From positions 1-64,000 of the forward strand of contig CALGLR010000035.1 in NCBI GenBank assembly GCA_937959395.1: a DNA stretch of 64,000 nt, given 5' to 3'. The translations under genes were made by a program, and so were the position numbers. This DNA comes from an uncultured Flavobacteriaceae bacterium. Lineage in GTDB: Bacteria > Bacteroidota > Bacteroidia > Flavobacteriales > Flavobacteriaceae. The notes under the pieces are model-generated. The model did no database searches, was not told where the DNA came from, and worked only from the letters and a program-made list of their open reading frames with translations. Shown here in pieces: positions 46,100-56,891 of this stretch; positions within the stretch are counted from its first letter, which is position 1, and each line of letters starts with the position of its first letter.

Positions 46100-46858
46100 A
46101 TGAATTTCAAATTATTTGCATTTATTTTCACTTTACTAAGTTTTTTTAGCTGTAAACAAGACTCTTACCAGCTTACAAAAATAGAAGGAAAACAATTATC
46201 TATTTCAGATAAAATCCCTGTTGATTCTGTTATAGAAAACTTTATTAAACCTTATCGGGAGCATGTAAACATAGATATGGACAGCGTTTTAGCCTATGCA
46301 CCTGAAACCTATTCGAAAAAAGATGGACTATACAATACAGCTTTAGGAAACTTAATGGCCGATATTGTTTTTAAACAATCTAATCCTGTTTTTAATAAAA
46401 GAACAAAAAAAAACATTGATGCCGTTTTATTAAATCATGGAGGCATACGATCTATTATTTCTAAAGGAAAAATCACAACTAGGACTGCTTACGAAATTAT
46501 GCCTTTCGAAAACAGTATTGTTGTAGTTGCACTTAAAGGGAACCAAGTTATAGACATGGTTACTTTTTTAAGCAAAGCGAAAACAGCGCACCCAATAAAT
46601 GGGATACGTCTAGTTTTAGACAAAAACAACAAAATAGAAACCGCTCTAATTGGAAACAAACCCATAGAAGCGTCTAAAACATATTACATTGCAACTAATG
46701 ATTATTTATATAATGGCGGTGATAAAATGAATTTCTTCAAACCTAATGATAGCGTCTACAAACTAAATTATAAAATTAGGAATGCCATGATTGATTTTTT
46801 CAAAAAAACTGATACTATTAGACCAAAAAGAGATAATCGTTTTATACAATTAAATTAA
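46100..46858 (+). CDS. 5'-nucleotidase C-terminal domain lipoprotein
   Basis: This 252-residue lipoprotein has the lipobox FFSC at about residue 18 from the ATG at 46100. It is the substrate-binding half of a 5'-nucleotidase: YNTALGNLMADI, LNHGGIRSII, FENSIVVVALKG and YYIATNDYLYNGGD, where the ring of the nucleoside is stacked. The catalytic metallophosphatase half is the next gene, starting 1 bp after the stop. The frame extends upstream to 45968 in antisense of the neighbour, without similarity, so that start is rejected. Confidence 0.88.
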   Translation: MNFKLFAFIFTLLSFFSCKQDSYQLTKIEGKQLSISDKIPVDSVIENFIKPYREHVNIDMDSVLAYAPETYSKKDGLYNTALGNLMADIVFKQSNPVFNKRTKKNIDAVLLNHGGIRSIISKGKITTRTAYEIMPFENSIVVVALKGNQVIDMVTFLSKAKTAHPINGIRLVLDKNNKIETALIGNKPIEASKTYYIATNDYLYNGGDKMNFFKPNDSVYKLNYKIRNAMIDFFKKTDTIRPKRDNRFIQLN

Positions 46859-46859
46859 G

Positions 46860-47774
46860 ATGAAAAGACGTCAATTTATTCAAAAAACATCTGCGGCTCT
46901 AACTCTAGCTACTGTTGCTAATTTTGGATTGCAATCATTTTCAACTGTTTCGAAAACAAAACACATTACTATACTTCACACCAATGATGTTCATAGCCAT
47001 ATTGATGCATTTGCTTCTAACGCAGCAAAAAACGCAAATCTTGGAGGTATAGCTAGACGCGCTACACTTATAGATCAAATAAGAAAAGAAAACCCTAATA
47101 CATTATTATTAGATGCTGGTGACATTTTTCAAGGCACACCTTATTTTAATTATTATGGTGGTGAATTAGAGTTTAAGTTAATGAGTAAATTAAAATATGA
47201 TGCCGCGACTATTGGCAATCATGATTTTGACAATGGCATTGATGGTTTATATGCACAGTTACCTCATGCTAACTTTAGTTTTCTATCTGCAAATTACAAT
47301 TTTGAAAACACCATTTTAAACACTCACGTTAAGCCTTACAAAGTATTCATAAAAGACGGATTAAAAATAGGCGTTTTTGGAATTGGCATTAGATTAGAAG
47401 GTCTTGTAAACTACGAACTTTATAAAGAAACCCAATATCTTGACCCTATAGAGATTACTCAAGATATGACTAGAATACTTAAAACAGAAGAGAAATGCGA
47501 TCTCATTATTTGTTTATCTCATTTAGGATATTATTATAAAAATTCAAAAAAAATTAGTGATATAAAACTAGCTGAAGCCACAAAGGATATTGATTTAATA
47601 ATTGGAGGACACACGCATACTTTCCTACCCAAACCAACAGTTGTTAAAAATAGTGATGAAAAAAATGTATTGGTAAACCAAGTAGGATGTTATGGAATTA
47701 ATCTAGGGAGAATTGATTTCTTTTTAGATAATAATAAAGATAAAACAACAAATGGCACTTCTATAATCGTATAG
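46860..47774 (+). CDS. 5'-nucleotidase metallophosphatase domain, Tat-exported
   Basis: This 304-residue protein begins with a twin-arginine-like signal (MKRRQFIQKTSAALTLAT). The calcineurin-type metallophosphatase domain follows: HTNDVHSH, DAGDIFQGTP, GNHDFDNG, LSHLGYYYK and GGHTHTF supply the two-metal site. It lacks the C-terminal substrate-binding domain, which is encoded by the preceding gene, so the two probably work as a pair in the periplasm on nucleotides or other phosphoesters. The last 14 bp overlap the convergent membrane protein gene. Confidence 0.9.
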   Translation: MKRRQFIQKTSAALTLATVANFGLQSFSTVSKTKHITILHTNDVHSHIDAFASNAAKNANLGGIARRATLIDQIRKENPNTLLLDAGDIFQGTPYFNYYGGELEFKLMSKLKYDAATIGNHDFDNGIDGLYAQLPHANFSFLSANYNFENTILNTHVKPYKVFIKDGLKIGVFGIGIRLEGLVNYELYKETQYLDPIEITQDMTRILKTEEKCDLIICLSHLGYYYKNSKKISDIKLAEATKDIDLIIGGHTHTFLPKPTVVKNSDEKNVLVNQVGCYGINLGRIDFFLDNNKDKTTNGTSIIV

Positions 47775-48558
47775 CAAAATCTTGCATTGCTGCCTTTTGT
47801 TTCTCCACTTCTAATAATCTTTTTTTCTCCAATTCTAAATCTTCGGCTACCAATTGCTTTTGATAGATAAAGCTGAACATAAAATACAATCCTAGAGTTG
47901 TTAATATTACATCCCCTATTTCAAAAATTATACTGGACATAAAAAAATGATTCAAAGTGTATTGCGTATCAGAAAAAATAAAACTTAATGCCATAGCTGT
48001 AAACAAAAAAGATTCTTTTAACCCATCTTGATTAAAAGCTGCAAATGATGTAAAACCTAAAATAATAGATATAAAACAGTACACATAAATTATATATTCT
48101 TGTAAGACTTCATTTATATTACCAATAATTATATTAACAAACACTACTGTAAGAACAATATTTATAAGCAATACAATCATTAAATAAAGATTTGTAATCT
48201 CTTTAAACTTAAATCGTTTTAACCTTAAAAGGCTATAGTAAATTAATCCAAAATAAGCGAACAATAAAAGAAACTGAGGTAAATATTTAAAAAATTGATT
48301 AACTATATATAAATTAGATTCATTAAATGCATTAGCAAATGAAGAAGCAAAAAAGAAAAACACAACAACTTTAAAGAAAGTAGAAATTTTCACTTTGAGG
48401 TAGTAAAAAAAATAAACAAAAAGAGCAACAACTATAAAGCTATCTGTTAAAGTAGCTATAAAATTAGATTGATTTAGTTTTCCAAAAAAACTTATACCAA
48501 CCAACACTAATAGCAATACAAATAAAACCTCTTGCTTTGTTGTTTTTATTAATTTCAT
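47761..48558 (-). CDS. 8-TM family membrane protein, cluster member 1
   Basis: This 265-residue polytopic protein, last of a three-gene operon, is a divergent family member. Motif 2 reads ALSFIFSDTQYTLNHFF: aspartate where most siblings have glutamate, and the nearest match to the SD segment of YhhN/TMEM86 proteins. Motif 1 (SSFANAFNES) lacks an equivalent acid in the same place. It carries an extra charged, helical C-terminal tail of about 25 residues (LELEKKRLLEVEKQK). It starts with ATG, 9 bp from its upstream neighbour. Confidence 0.75.
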   Translation of the reverse strand: MKLIKTTKQEVLFVLLLVLVGISFFGKLNQSNFIATLTDSFIVVALFVYFFYYLKVKISTFFKVVVFFFFASSFANAFNESNLYIVNQFFKYLPQFLLLFAYFGLIYYSLLRLKRFKFKEITNLYLMIVLLINIVLTVVFVNIIIGNINEVLQEYIIYVYCFISIILGFTSFAAFNQDGLKESFLFTAMALSFIFSDTQYTLNHFFMSSIIFEIGDVILTTLGLYFMFSFIYQKQLVAEDLELEKKRLLEVEKQKAAMQDFAIRL

Positions 48559-48567
48559 GATTTATAA

Positions 48568-49317
48568 TTACGATACAAAGACCAACTCTTTATTAGAACT
48601 CTTTTTATCCTTTTTTACTTCAATTATATATTGAAACATAAAATATAGTCCAATACCATTTAAAACCTTAGCCATTAAATTAAACGAAAATTCTGGCAAA
48701 TAATAAGTGTTTATATAATACATAACCTCAGAAAACATAAAACTAAAAGCTACAAAAAGAAAAAGTATAGATTCTTTTTTTCCTTCTTCTATAAAAGTAG
48801 CAAAAGACACAAATCCTAATATAAGCAATACACAAAATTTAACCACAAAAAACACAATTTCAAACTGATCAATCATATTGCCTTTTAACGCGTTAAAAAG
48901 CACTACAACAAAACCAATATTTACCAAAAACACCAGTATTAAGCAAAACCCCATAACACTTCTATAATTAAATGTTTTAAAATTTTTAATTGCTATGCTT
49001 ACAAGTCCGATCATTCCTAAAAGCAAAGAAATAGCATATAATCGATTACACATAAAACCATCATTAAAAGCAGCAAAAAAGCTACTTAAAAAGAATAGTA
49101 ACACTATTAACTTATGAAGCAAAGAGAACTTAGCTCCTTTTATCATACTGTACAACAGAAATATAGGTATTAGAATTATGTTTGCCATTTTTACTGTAAA
49201 ATTAATAGATCCATATTGAGTTAAAAGACTAAAAAAAGCAAGCAAAATCAATGCGCTAACAAACATAATTTGTGGCATACTATTTAACTTGTGTAATTTA
49301 TTCTTTAATGTTTTCAT
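48568..49317 (-). CDS. 8-TM family membrane protein, cluster member 2
   Basis: This 249-residue protein has about eight transmembrane helices. Motif 2 is FSFMFSEVMYYINTYYL; the motif 1 region reads SSFFAAFNDG, like member 1, so members 1 and 2 form a subgroup apart from the other four. The positively charged loop after helix 1 or 2 and the short lysine-rich tail (KKDKKSSNK) suggest a cytoplasmic C-terminus. It lies 30 bp after member 3 and 9 bp before member 1, in one operon. Confidence 0.75.
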   Translation of the reverse strand: MKTLKNKLHKLNSMPQIMFVSALILLAFFSLLTQYGSINFTVKMANIILIPIFLLYSMIKGAKFSLLHKLIVLLFFLSSFFAAFNDGFMCNRLYAISLLLGMIGLVSIAIKNFKTFNYRSVMGFCLILVFLVNIGFVVVLFNALKGNMIDQFEIVFFVVKFCVLLILGFVSFATFIEEGKKESILFLFVAFSFMFSEVMYYINTYYLPEFSFNLMAKVLNGIGLYFMFQYIIEVKKDKKSSNKELVFVS

Positions 49318-49347
49318 GAATATTTTCCTTTTTACAAATTTTAATTA

Positions 49348-50130
49348 TTAAGCATCTTTAACATCTACGGTAGAAAAAAAACCTTTTTCTTTATTTATAG
49401 ATTTTGACATCGATTTTGATTTGTTTCCATATGCAACATATACGACAAGCATTAAAAAGCCTACAGATAGCAATACGGTATAAACCAAATCTAGCAATCC
49501 TTCTCTAGCCATAAAATAATAAGCTGTTTGCACCAATTCTGAAAACACGATACATAAACACGCTATAAATAACAGAAGTGATTTTCTAGTATCATGATAT
49601 AAATAACTTAAAAGAGAAAAAATTAAGACTAAAATTATCGCTAAATTATAAACTGTGGCCAATACATATTCCATCATTGGCATAGAAGCCAATCCATGGT
49701 GCTTTAGCATATTATCTAAAGCATAGATTAAATAAAAGCCAAAAAATATTAGAACAATGGAATGTAAAGAAAAGCGCTTAAATAACAATTTTAAATTTAT
49801 TTTAGAAACAATAAAATAAAGCAATCCGAAATATGATATTATATAAGACAATGTTCCTAAATATATTATAGTCATTCCAAATTTCTTGAGCAATCCATAA
49901 TTAATCGCTAAAAACAATAATACTTCTGCAACCAAAAAAAATAATAGAAAAACGATAAAAAATAAATTTTTATCTTTTATTTTAATGATATAGTACGTTA
50001 GCGACAGCGGAAAAATTAATACCCTTGCATAATCACCAAAAATACCAATATCTATTGTTGCACTAATTAGAAAAATAACACACAACAGCGCTATTATACC
50101 TAATAACAATCCCTCTTTTAAATGTTTCAT
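49348..50130 (-). CDS. 8-TM family membrane protein, cluster member 3
   Basis: This is the first gene of the promoter B operon: 260 residues, eight predicted helices. Motif 1 is FFLVAEVLLFLAIN and motif 2 ACLCIVFSELVQTAYYFM. The helix 6-7 connection reads LLSYLYHDTRKSLLLF, almost unchanged in its siblings. The start is the ATG at 50130. The frame continues to a TTG at 50160, but that TTG is part of the -7 box TATATTTG, so it cannot be translated from this promoter. Confidence 0.78.
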   Translation of the reverse strand: MKHLKEGLLLGIIALLCVIFLISATIDIGIFGDYARVLIFPLSLTYYIIKIKDKNLFFIVFLLFFLVAEVLLFLAINYGLLKKFGMTIIYLGTLSYIISYFGLLYFIVSKINLKLLFKRFSLHSIVLIFFGFYLIYALDNMLKHHGLASMPMMEYVLATVYNLAIILVLIFSLLSYLYHDTRKSLLLFIACLCIVFSELVQTAYYFMAREGLLDLVYTVLLSVGFLMLVVYVAYGNKSKSMSKSINKEKGFFSTVDVKDA

Positions 50131-50157
50131 AAAAGTGTTAATTACATTTACACAATA

Positions 50158-50211
50158 CAAATATACACATTTTATACAATTAAACGAATAAAAATGCTTT
50201 TAATCGATAAA
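50158..50211 (-). promoter_or_regulatory. Shared promoter-operator of the 8-TM family, copy B
   Basis: Read on the minus strand, the element starts TTTATCGATTAAAAG at 50211 and ends with TATATTTG (50165-50158). Box 1 is ATCGATTA and box 2 TTCGTTTA, 20 bp apart. Spacing to the -7 box is identical to copies A and C. TTGTGTAAAT follows the -7 box as in copy A. It drives members 3, 2 and 1. Confidence 0.75.
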
Positions 50212-50350
50212 ATACATGTATATTAAATATAATATCCTATGTGATTTCACAAACAATACACATTACAGAGAGATATAACTTAACAAAAGTTAAATAATTA
50301 AGATTTAAAAAGAAAAAACGCTCTAAGAGCACTATAGCATAGTAAGTAGA

Positions 50351-51106
50351 CTAATCGTCTAATAAATCGATCTCTCTTCGAAGACCGCTACCTTTATTTT
50401 TATACAAAATAAACATTAAGATAAAGAAATACCCCATAACCAAAAATATTGAATACATCTTATTTAACACTTCTAGTTTTTCTATATAATAGTAAGCCAC
50501 CTGTACCAATTCTGAGAAAACAATAAACATACAAGCTAAAAAAAGTAAAAGCGATTTTTTAGTGTCACGATATAGATAATACACAAAAGAAGTAATTAAC
50601 ACTAGAATAAACAATGTATTATATAAAATATCATACATCCAATAGACTAAATTAAAACCTCTTGTTTCCGGCCACAGCATCGAATATATAGAAATAAACA
50701 AGTAAGCTCCAAATGACAATAAAATAATTAAATGTATACGAAAACGCTTAATCACAGGTTTAAAATTCATCTTTTTAAATAAAAAGACAAGCAAACTTAA
50801 ATATGCCAAGCAATAAAAAGGAGTACCCGCATAATAAGCAAAGAACGGATATTTTTCCAAAGTAAAAAAAGCACATTCAGCTAAAGCATAAAAAATTAAA
50901 AATAAAGCAAAATACAATTTATCCTTCCTATTACCAACAATAAAAAAAGCGACTAATAACAATGGAAAAATTAAAACCCGAAGATAAGTAACCAACTTAG
51001 CATATGACATTAATGAGCCATAAACAAAACCAATTACTATTATTAAAAATAGCGTAAGAACAGTACCTTGTATGTATTTTTTATCTTTCACTAAACTATT
51101 AAGCAT
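50351..51106 (-). CDS. 8-TM family membrane protein, cluster member 4
   Basis: This 251-residue protein has eight predicted helices. Motif 1 is FYALAECAFFTLE (Glu77) in helix 3 and motif 2 ACMFIVFSELVQVAYYYIE (Glu199) in helix 7. The helix 6-7 joint is YYLYRDTKKSLLLF. The distance between the two acidic residues is about 120, comparable to the two acidic positions of YhhN-type proteins. Its ATG overlaps the end of member 5 by 8 bp, so the two are translationally coupled. Confidence 0.78.
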   Translation of the reverse strand: MLNSLVKDKKYIQGTVLTLFLIIVIGFVYGSLMSYAKLVTYLRVLIFPLLLVAFFIVGNRKDKLYFALFLIFYALAECAFFTLEKYPFFAYYAGTPFYCLAYLSLLVFLFKKMNFKPVIKRFRIHLIILLSFGAYLFISIYSMLWPETRGFNLVYWMYDILYNTLFILVLITSFVYYLYRDTKKSLLLFLACMFIVFSELVQVAYYYIEKLEVLNKMYSIFLVMGYFFILMFILYKNKGSGLRREIDLLDD

Positions 51107-51827
51107 TTATTAAATTTACTTCTAGATCTATTGATCTTGTTTTATCTCCATAATTAAAATAGAAGAATAAGAAACAAAACCCTACAGTTAACAAAAAAGA
51201 ATAAAGTACGTTAAACAATGACCTTATCTCTACCACATATGCAACTTGAACCAACTCTGACAAAACAATACACAAACAAGCCAAAAAAAGAATTAAAGCC
51301 TTTTTTATGTCATGATATAAATAATTTATTAAAGAAAAGACAAGCACTAAAATGAATAACACATTATACACACTATATAACACATAATCAACAAGTTTAT
51401 TATCACTTATTTCAGATTCAGGTAATTCATCTAAAGCAAACAATAAATACCCACCAAACAAAAACAATATTATTAAATGTATAGGAAATCGTTTCAAAAT
51501 TTTAGAAAACTGCATTTTAAAAAGAATAAAAGTCAACATAAACCCATAAGCAAAACTATAAGACACATTACCAACGTAATAAGATAAATCTGAATAATCT
51601 AGATAGAAAAATGTAGTTTCTGCTATTGAATAAAAAACCAAAAACAAAGCAATTAAAAGGCTCTTATTTGCCTTCCTAGTGTAATAATAAACTAACAACG
51701 AAGGCACCACGAAAGATCTAACATATTCAGAAATAGAATCATAACCAAACATGACACACCCTAAATACACCAAACAAGTGAGGAAAAATATTACTATTGT
51801 TATTTTGTTTAAATAAAGCTTCATCAT
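51099..51827 (-). CDS. 8-TM family membrane protein, cluster member 5
   Basis: This 242-residue protein has eight predicted helices. Motif 1 is FYSIAETTFFYLD and motif 2 ACLCIVLSELVQVAYVVE; the helix joint is NYLYHDIKKALILF. It begins with two ATG codons (MMKLYLNK); the first overlaps the stop of the small upstream ORF (TAATG). It is the second gene of the promoter C operon and most similar to members 3, 4 and 6. Confidence 0.78.
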   Translation of the reverse strand: MMKLYLNKITIVIFFLTCLVYLGCVMFGYDSISEYVRSFVVPSLLVYYYTRKANKSLLIALFLVFYSIAETTFFYLDYSDLSYYVGNVSYSFAYGFMLTFILFKMQFSKILKRFPIHLIILFLFGGYLLFALDELPESEISDNKLVDYVLYSVYNVLFILVLVFSLINYLYHDIKKALILFLACLCIVLSELVQVAYVVEIRSLFNVLYSFLLTVGFCFLFFYFNYGDKTRSIDLEVNLINA

Positions 51828-51994
51828 TAATCAAATTTTGCGATTTGAATAAATTTTACACTAGCCAGGATTAAAAAACAAAGAAACAGAACCATAACAA
51901 AACGTTCCTTTAACAAAAGAAACACATTAAACAAATACTGCATCACAAAAAGGAGCAGAAATAAAGTTATAACCGTTGTAAAAATCGTCTTCAT
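51827..51994 (-). CDS. 55-residue membrane mini-protein, first in operon
   Basis: This short gene starts with ATG at 51994 and stops at 51829-51827, sharing a base with the next start codon (TAATG). The protein has two hydrophobic stretches (about 5-27 and 32-50) joined by KERF, so it could be a two-helix hairpin in the inner membrane. It is not a fragment of the neighbouring family by eye. The position directly behind the shared promoter and the coupled stop/start support translation. Function unknown; it may also serve only as a translated leader. Confidence 0.6.
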   Translation of the reverse strand: MKTIFTTVITLFLLLFVMQYLFNVFLLLKERFVMVLFLCFLILASVKFIQIAKFD

Positions 51995-52022
51995 TGGGGC
52001 GTAGATTTAATATTTACAAAAG

Positions 52023-52076
52023 CAAATATACAATAAAATTACATATAATCGATAAAAATTACTTTTAATCGATAAA
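52023..52076 (-). promoter_or_regulatory. Shared promoter-operator of the 8-TM family, copy C
   Basis: On the minus strand the element starts TTTATCGATTAAAAG at 52076 and ends TATATTTG (52030-52023). Here both boxes are perfect: ATCGATTA at 52073-52066 and again at 52053-52046, exactly 20 bp apart, the second covering the usual -33 position. It precedes the 55-codon ORF and members 5 and 4. Confidence 0.78.
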
Positions 52077-52209
52077 ATCGTCGTGTTATGATATATTATC
52101 AGTAGAAGGTAAACATGATTTACTCAAATAAAACGCATTAAAGTATCCTAGGAAAGCAAAATTAATAAGATAGAAAGCTATTTAAAAATTAATTTAAAGC
52201 AGAATAATT

Positions 52210-52956
52210 TTATAATGACTTTATTTCTAATTCGGTTTTCATTCCCTCCGAAGAAGATATAGATTTTGTGTTTTTATCATGGTTTACATAAAGAAAAACA
52301 AACAAAAATCCTGAAAACAAAAATAAAGAACATATAACATTAACTATATCGTGTTGTTTCAAAAAATAATACGCGAGTTGAGTAAATTCAAAAAAAACGA
52401 TAAACAAACAAGCGATAAACAAAAGTAAGGCCTTTGTAATATCATGATACAAATAGTTCAAAAATGACACAATTAGAACTTTAATAATCAAAATGTTATA
52501 TAAATTTTCAAGAAAAAAATCTAGCAATGGCAACTCTCCAAAATTCTCATTAATTATATTATTCAATATATAAAAAGTATAACTACCAAACAATAATAGT
52601 ATTATTAAATGCGGCGTAAATCTTTTAAATAATTCTTTCATATTAATTTTCAAAAACATAAAAGCCAACAAACTTGAATAGGAAATAATATAACAAACTA
52701 AAGAAAATATATTAGCAAATTCTCGAAATTCTATGTAATAAAACACTGTAGTCTCTGCAAGCATATAACCCAAAAGAAACAAGAGAAATAAGGGATTAGT
52801 CTTTTTTCCTCTAAAAAGATAGTACGTACATAATACCAAAAAAGAGAACGCTCTAGAATATTTTGTATAGTCAGATTTAAATAGGATTCCAGATACCAAA
52901 TATCCTAAACCCAGAAGGAGTAATATTACCGCTATTATTCGTTTATTTGTTATCAT
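52210..52956 (-). CDS. 8-TM family membrane protein, cluster member 6
   Basis: This 248-residue protein has eight predicted helices. Motif 1 is GYMLAETTVFYYIEF and motif 2 ACLFIVFFEFTQLAYYFL, where the usual SE is FE. The joint NYLYHDITKALLLF is conserved. It is transcribed alone. Unlike its siblings it has no ATCGATTA promoter copy; instead an array of thirteen 8-bp repeats lies 67 bp upstream. A degenerate -7 sequence TGATTTTG may serve as its promoter. Confidence 0.76.
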   Translation of the reverse strand: MITNKRIIAVILLLLGLGYLVSGILFKSDYTKYSRAFSFLVLCTYYLFRGKKTNPLFLLFLLGYMLAETTVFYYIEFREFANIFSLVCYIISYSSLLAFMFLKINMKELFKRFTPHLIILLLFGSYTFYILNNIINENFGELPLLDFFLENLYNILIIKVLIVSFLNYLYHDITKALLLFIACLFIVFFEFTQLAYYFLKQHDIVNVICSLFLFSGFLFVFLYVNHDKNTKSISSSEGMKTELEIKSL

Positions 52957-53338
52957 GTCACTATTATTAAAAAATGGCCCAAAAAGCCAATTAACAAAAT
53001 CAATAGTTATTTAAGATAAAAAGCATAATCGCATAATCGCATAATCGCATAATCGCATAATCGCATAATGGAATAATCGCATAATGGAATAATCGCATAA
53101 TGGAATAATCGCATAATGGAATAATTAAAATCTGAAAACGTTTTATAAACAATAACTTCATTTAAAAACCCAATAAGACTAAAATTAGTTCTTTAATAAC
53201 TAATCTATCTATTTATGCTTAAAACAATCTTGCACAAATTAATACACATTACAAATGTAACAAAAAAATGTATTTAAACAAACAAAAAACACACTTTATC
53301 GTTATAAATTGAATTTTTTGTAAGAAAAAACTTTAATT
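52957..53338. other. Gap between member 6 and ligA
   Basis: This 382-bp stretch has no gene. It holds the 8-bp tandem array at 53023-53126. The rest is AT-rich sequence with no stable hairpin or clear terminator for ligA. Confidence 0.6.
53023..53126. repeat. 8-bp tandem repeat array (13 units)
   Basis: Thirteen head-to-tail octamers: five GCATAATC, then four alternating pairs of GCATAATG and GAATAATC (last unit GAATAATT). The change from a simple to a 16-bp higher-order pattern shows two rounds of expansion. On the strand of the downstream gene the simple units read GATTATGC, repeating CGATTATG, similar to the ATCGATTA operator box of the sibling promoters. Confidence 0.92.
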
Positions 53339-55917
<2,579 letters not shown>

Positions 55918-55943
55918 TTTATTTCCGCGAAAGCGGTAATTTT

Positions 55944-56852
55944 TTAAATTTTATTTTCTATTCTTCTTCCTTTTAATAGTCTATCTTTTCCAAAAATATC
56001 TTTTTTCAATTCTACATCTATAAAATTACGATCTTCCATAAGCTTCAATGTTTCCTTTCCTAAATACTCATTAATTTCAAAAAACAATTCACCACCATTA
56101 CATAGCTTCTCTTCTGCAAATTCTGTTATTTTTTTATAAAAAAGTAAAGGGTTTTCATTCTCAACAAACAATGCTAAGTGCGGCTCATTATTTAATACAT
56201 TAGCCTGCATTTCAACCTTTTCTCTATTTCTAACATATGGCGGATTAGAAACAATCACATCAAATTCTAAATTATTAAATTCTAAATACCTTTTTTCAGA
56301 CTCCAATATATCTGTTTCAACAAAATTGATACTTACATTATTCAATTCGGCATTTTGTTTTGCTACTGTCAATGCTTTGGAAGAAACATCTAAAGCATAA
56401 ACTCGAGCATTAGGCACATTTTTAGCTAATGAAATTGCAATGCAACCACTTCCTGTTCCTATATCTAAAATAGTTATAGCTTTATTTTTTTCTTTTATTT
56501 TTTCAAGGTTTTGAATTCTATTCTCCAAACTAGCAATAACCCATTCTACCAATTCTTCGGTTTCTGGCCTAGGTATTAATGTATTTTCATTAACCTTAAA
56601 AGGCAAACCATAAAACTCAGTTTCTCCTAATATGTATTGAATAGGTTTTTCAGCTTTCAAATGTTTTAACGCTTCAAAAAAAACAACTTGCTCTTCTTTA
56701 GTAATAGACATATTTGGCTCTAAGGCTAATTGCAAACGGGTAATTTTATAATAATGCTCAATTATTAACACAAAAAAACTAGATACCTCTTCTTTCCCAT
56801 AAAGTACATCTAAATCATTATGGAGTAAACTTTCTAAATCCTTAAGAGTCAT
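55944..56852 (-). CDS. prmC: Release factor glutamine methyltransferase PrmC
   Basis: This enzyme methylates the glutamine of the GGQ motif in peptide-chain release factors RF1 and RF2. The 302-residue protein has an N-terminal helical domain, a SAM site DIGTGSG (130-136) and the NPPY motif at 203-206 that binds the amide. IPRPETEELVEW before the SAM site is typical. It is followed by the LOG gene and preceded by the GNAT gene, all on the minus strand. Confidence 0.94.
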   Translation of the reverse strand: MTLKDLESLLHNDLDVLYGKEEVSSFFVLIIEHYYKITRLQLALEPNMSITKEEQVVFFEALKHLKAEKPIQYILGETEFYGLPFKVNENTLIPRPETEELVEWVIASLENRIQNLEKIKEKNKAITILDIGTGSGCIAISLAKNVPNARVYALDVSSKALTVAKQNAELNNVSINFVETDILESEKRYLEFNNLEFDVIVSNPPYVRNREKVEMQANVLNNEPHLALFVENENPLLFYKKITEFAEEKLCNGGELFFEINEYLGKETLKLMEDRNFIDVELKKDIFGKDRLLKGRRIENKI

Positions 56853-56891
56853 AAATTTTAATAGTTAACTTTTTGTATCGATAATTTAAAA

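Noticed and set aside
47761-47774. Frameshift at the overlap of the nucleotidase and membrane protein genes
   Set aside because: The 14-bp overlap is between convergent complete genes with normal ends; no break is needed.
50131-50160. TTG start for cluster member 3 at 50160
   Set aside because: The TTG is part of the -7 box TATATTTG conserved in two other promoters; the ATG at 50130 follows the promoter.
53023-53126. CRISPR-like array
   Set aside because: Units are 8 bp and directly adjacent with no spacers; it is a simple tandem repeat.
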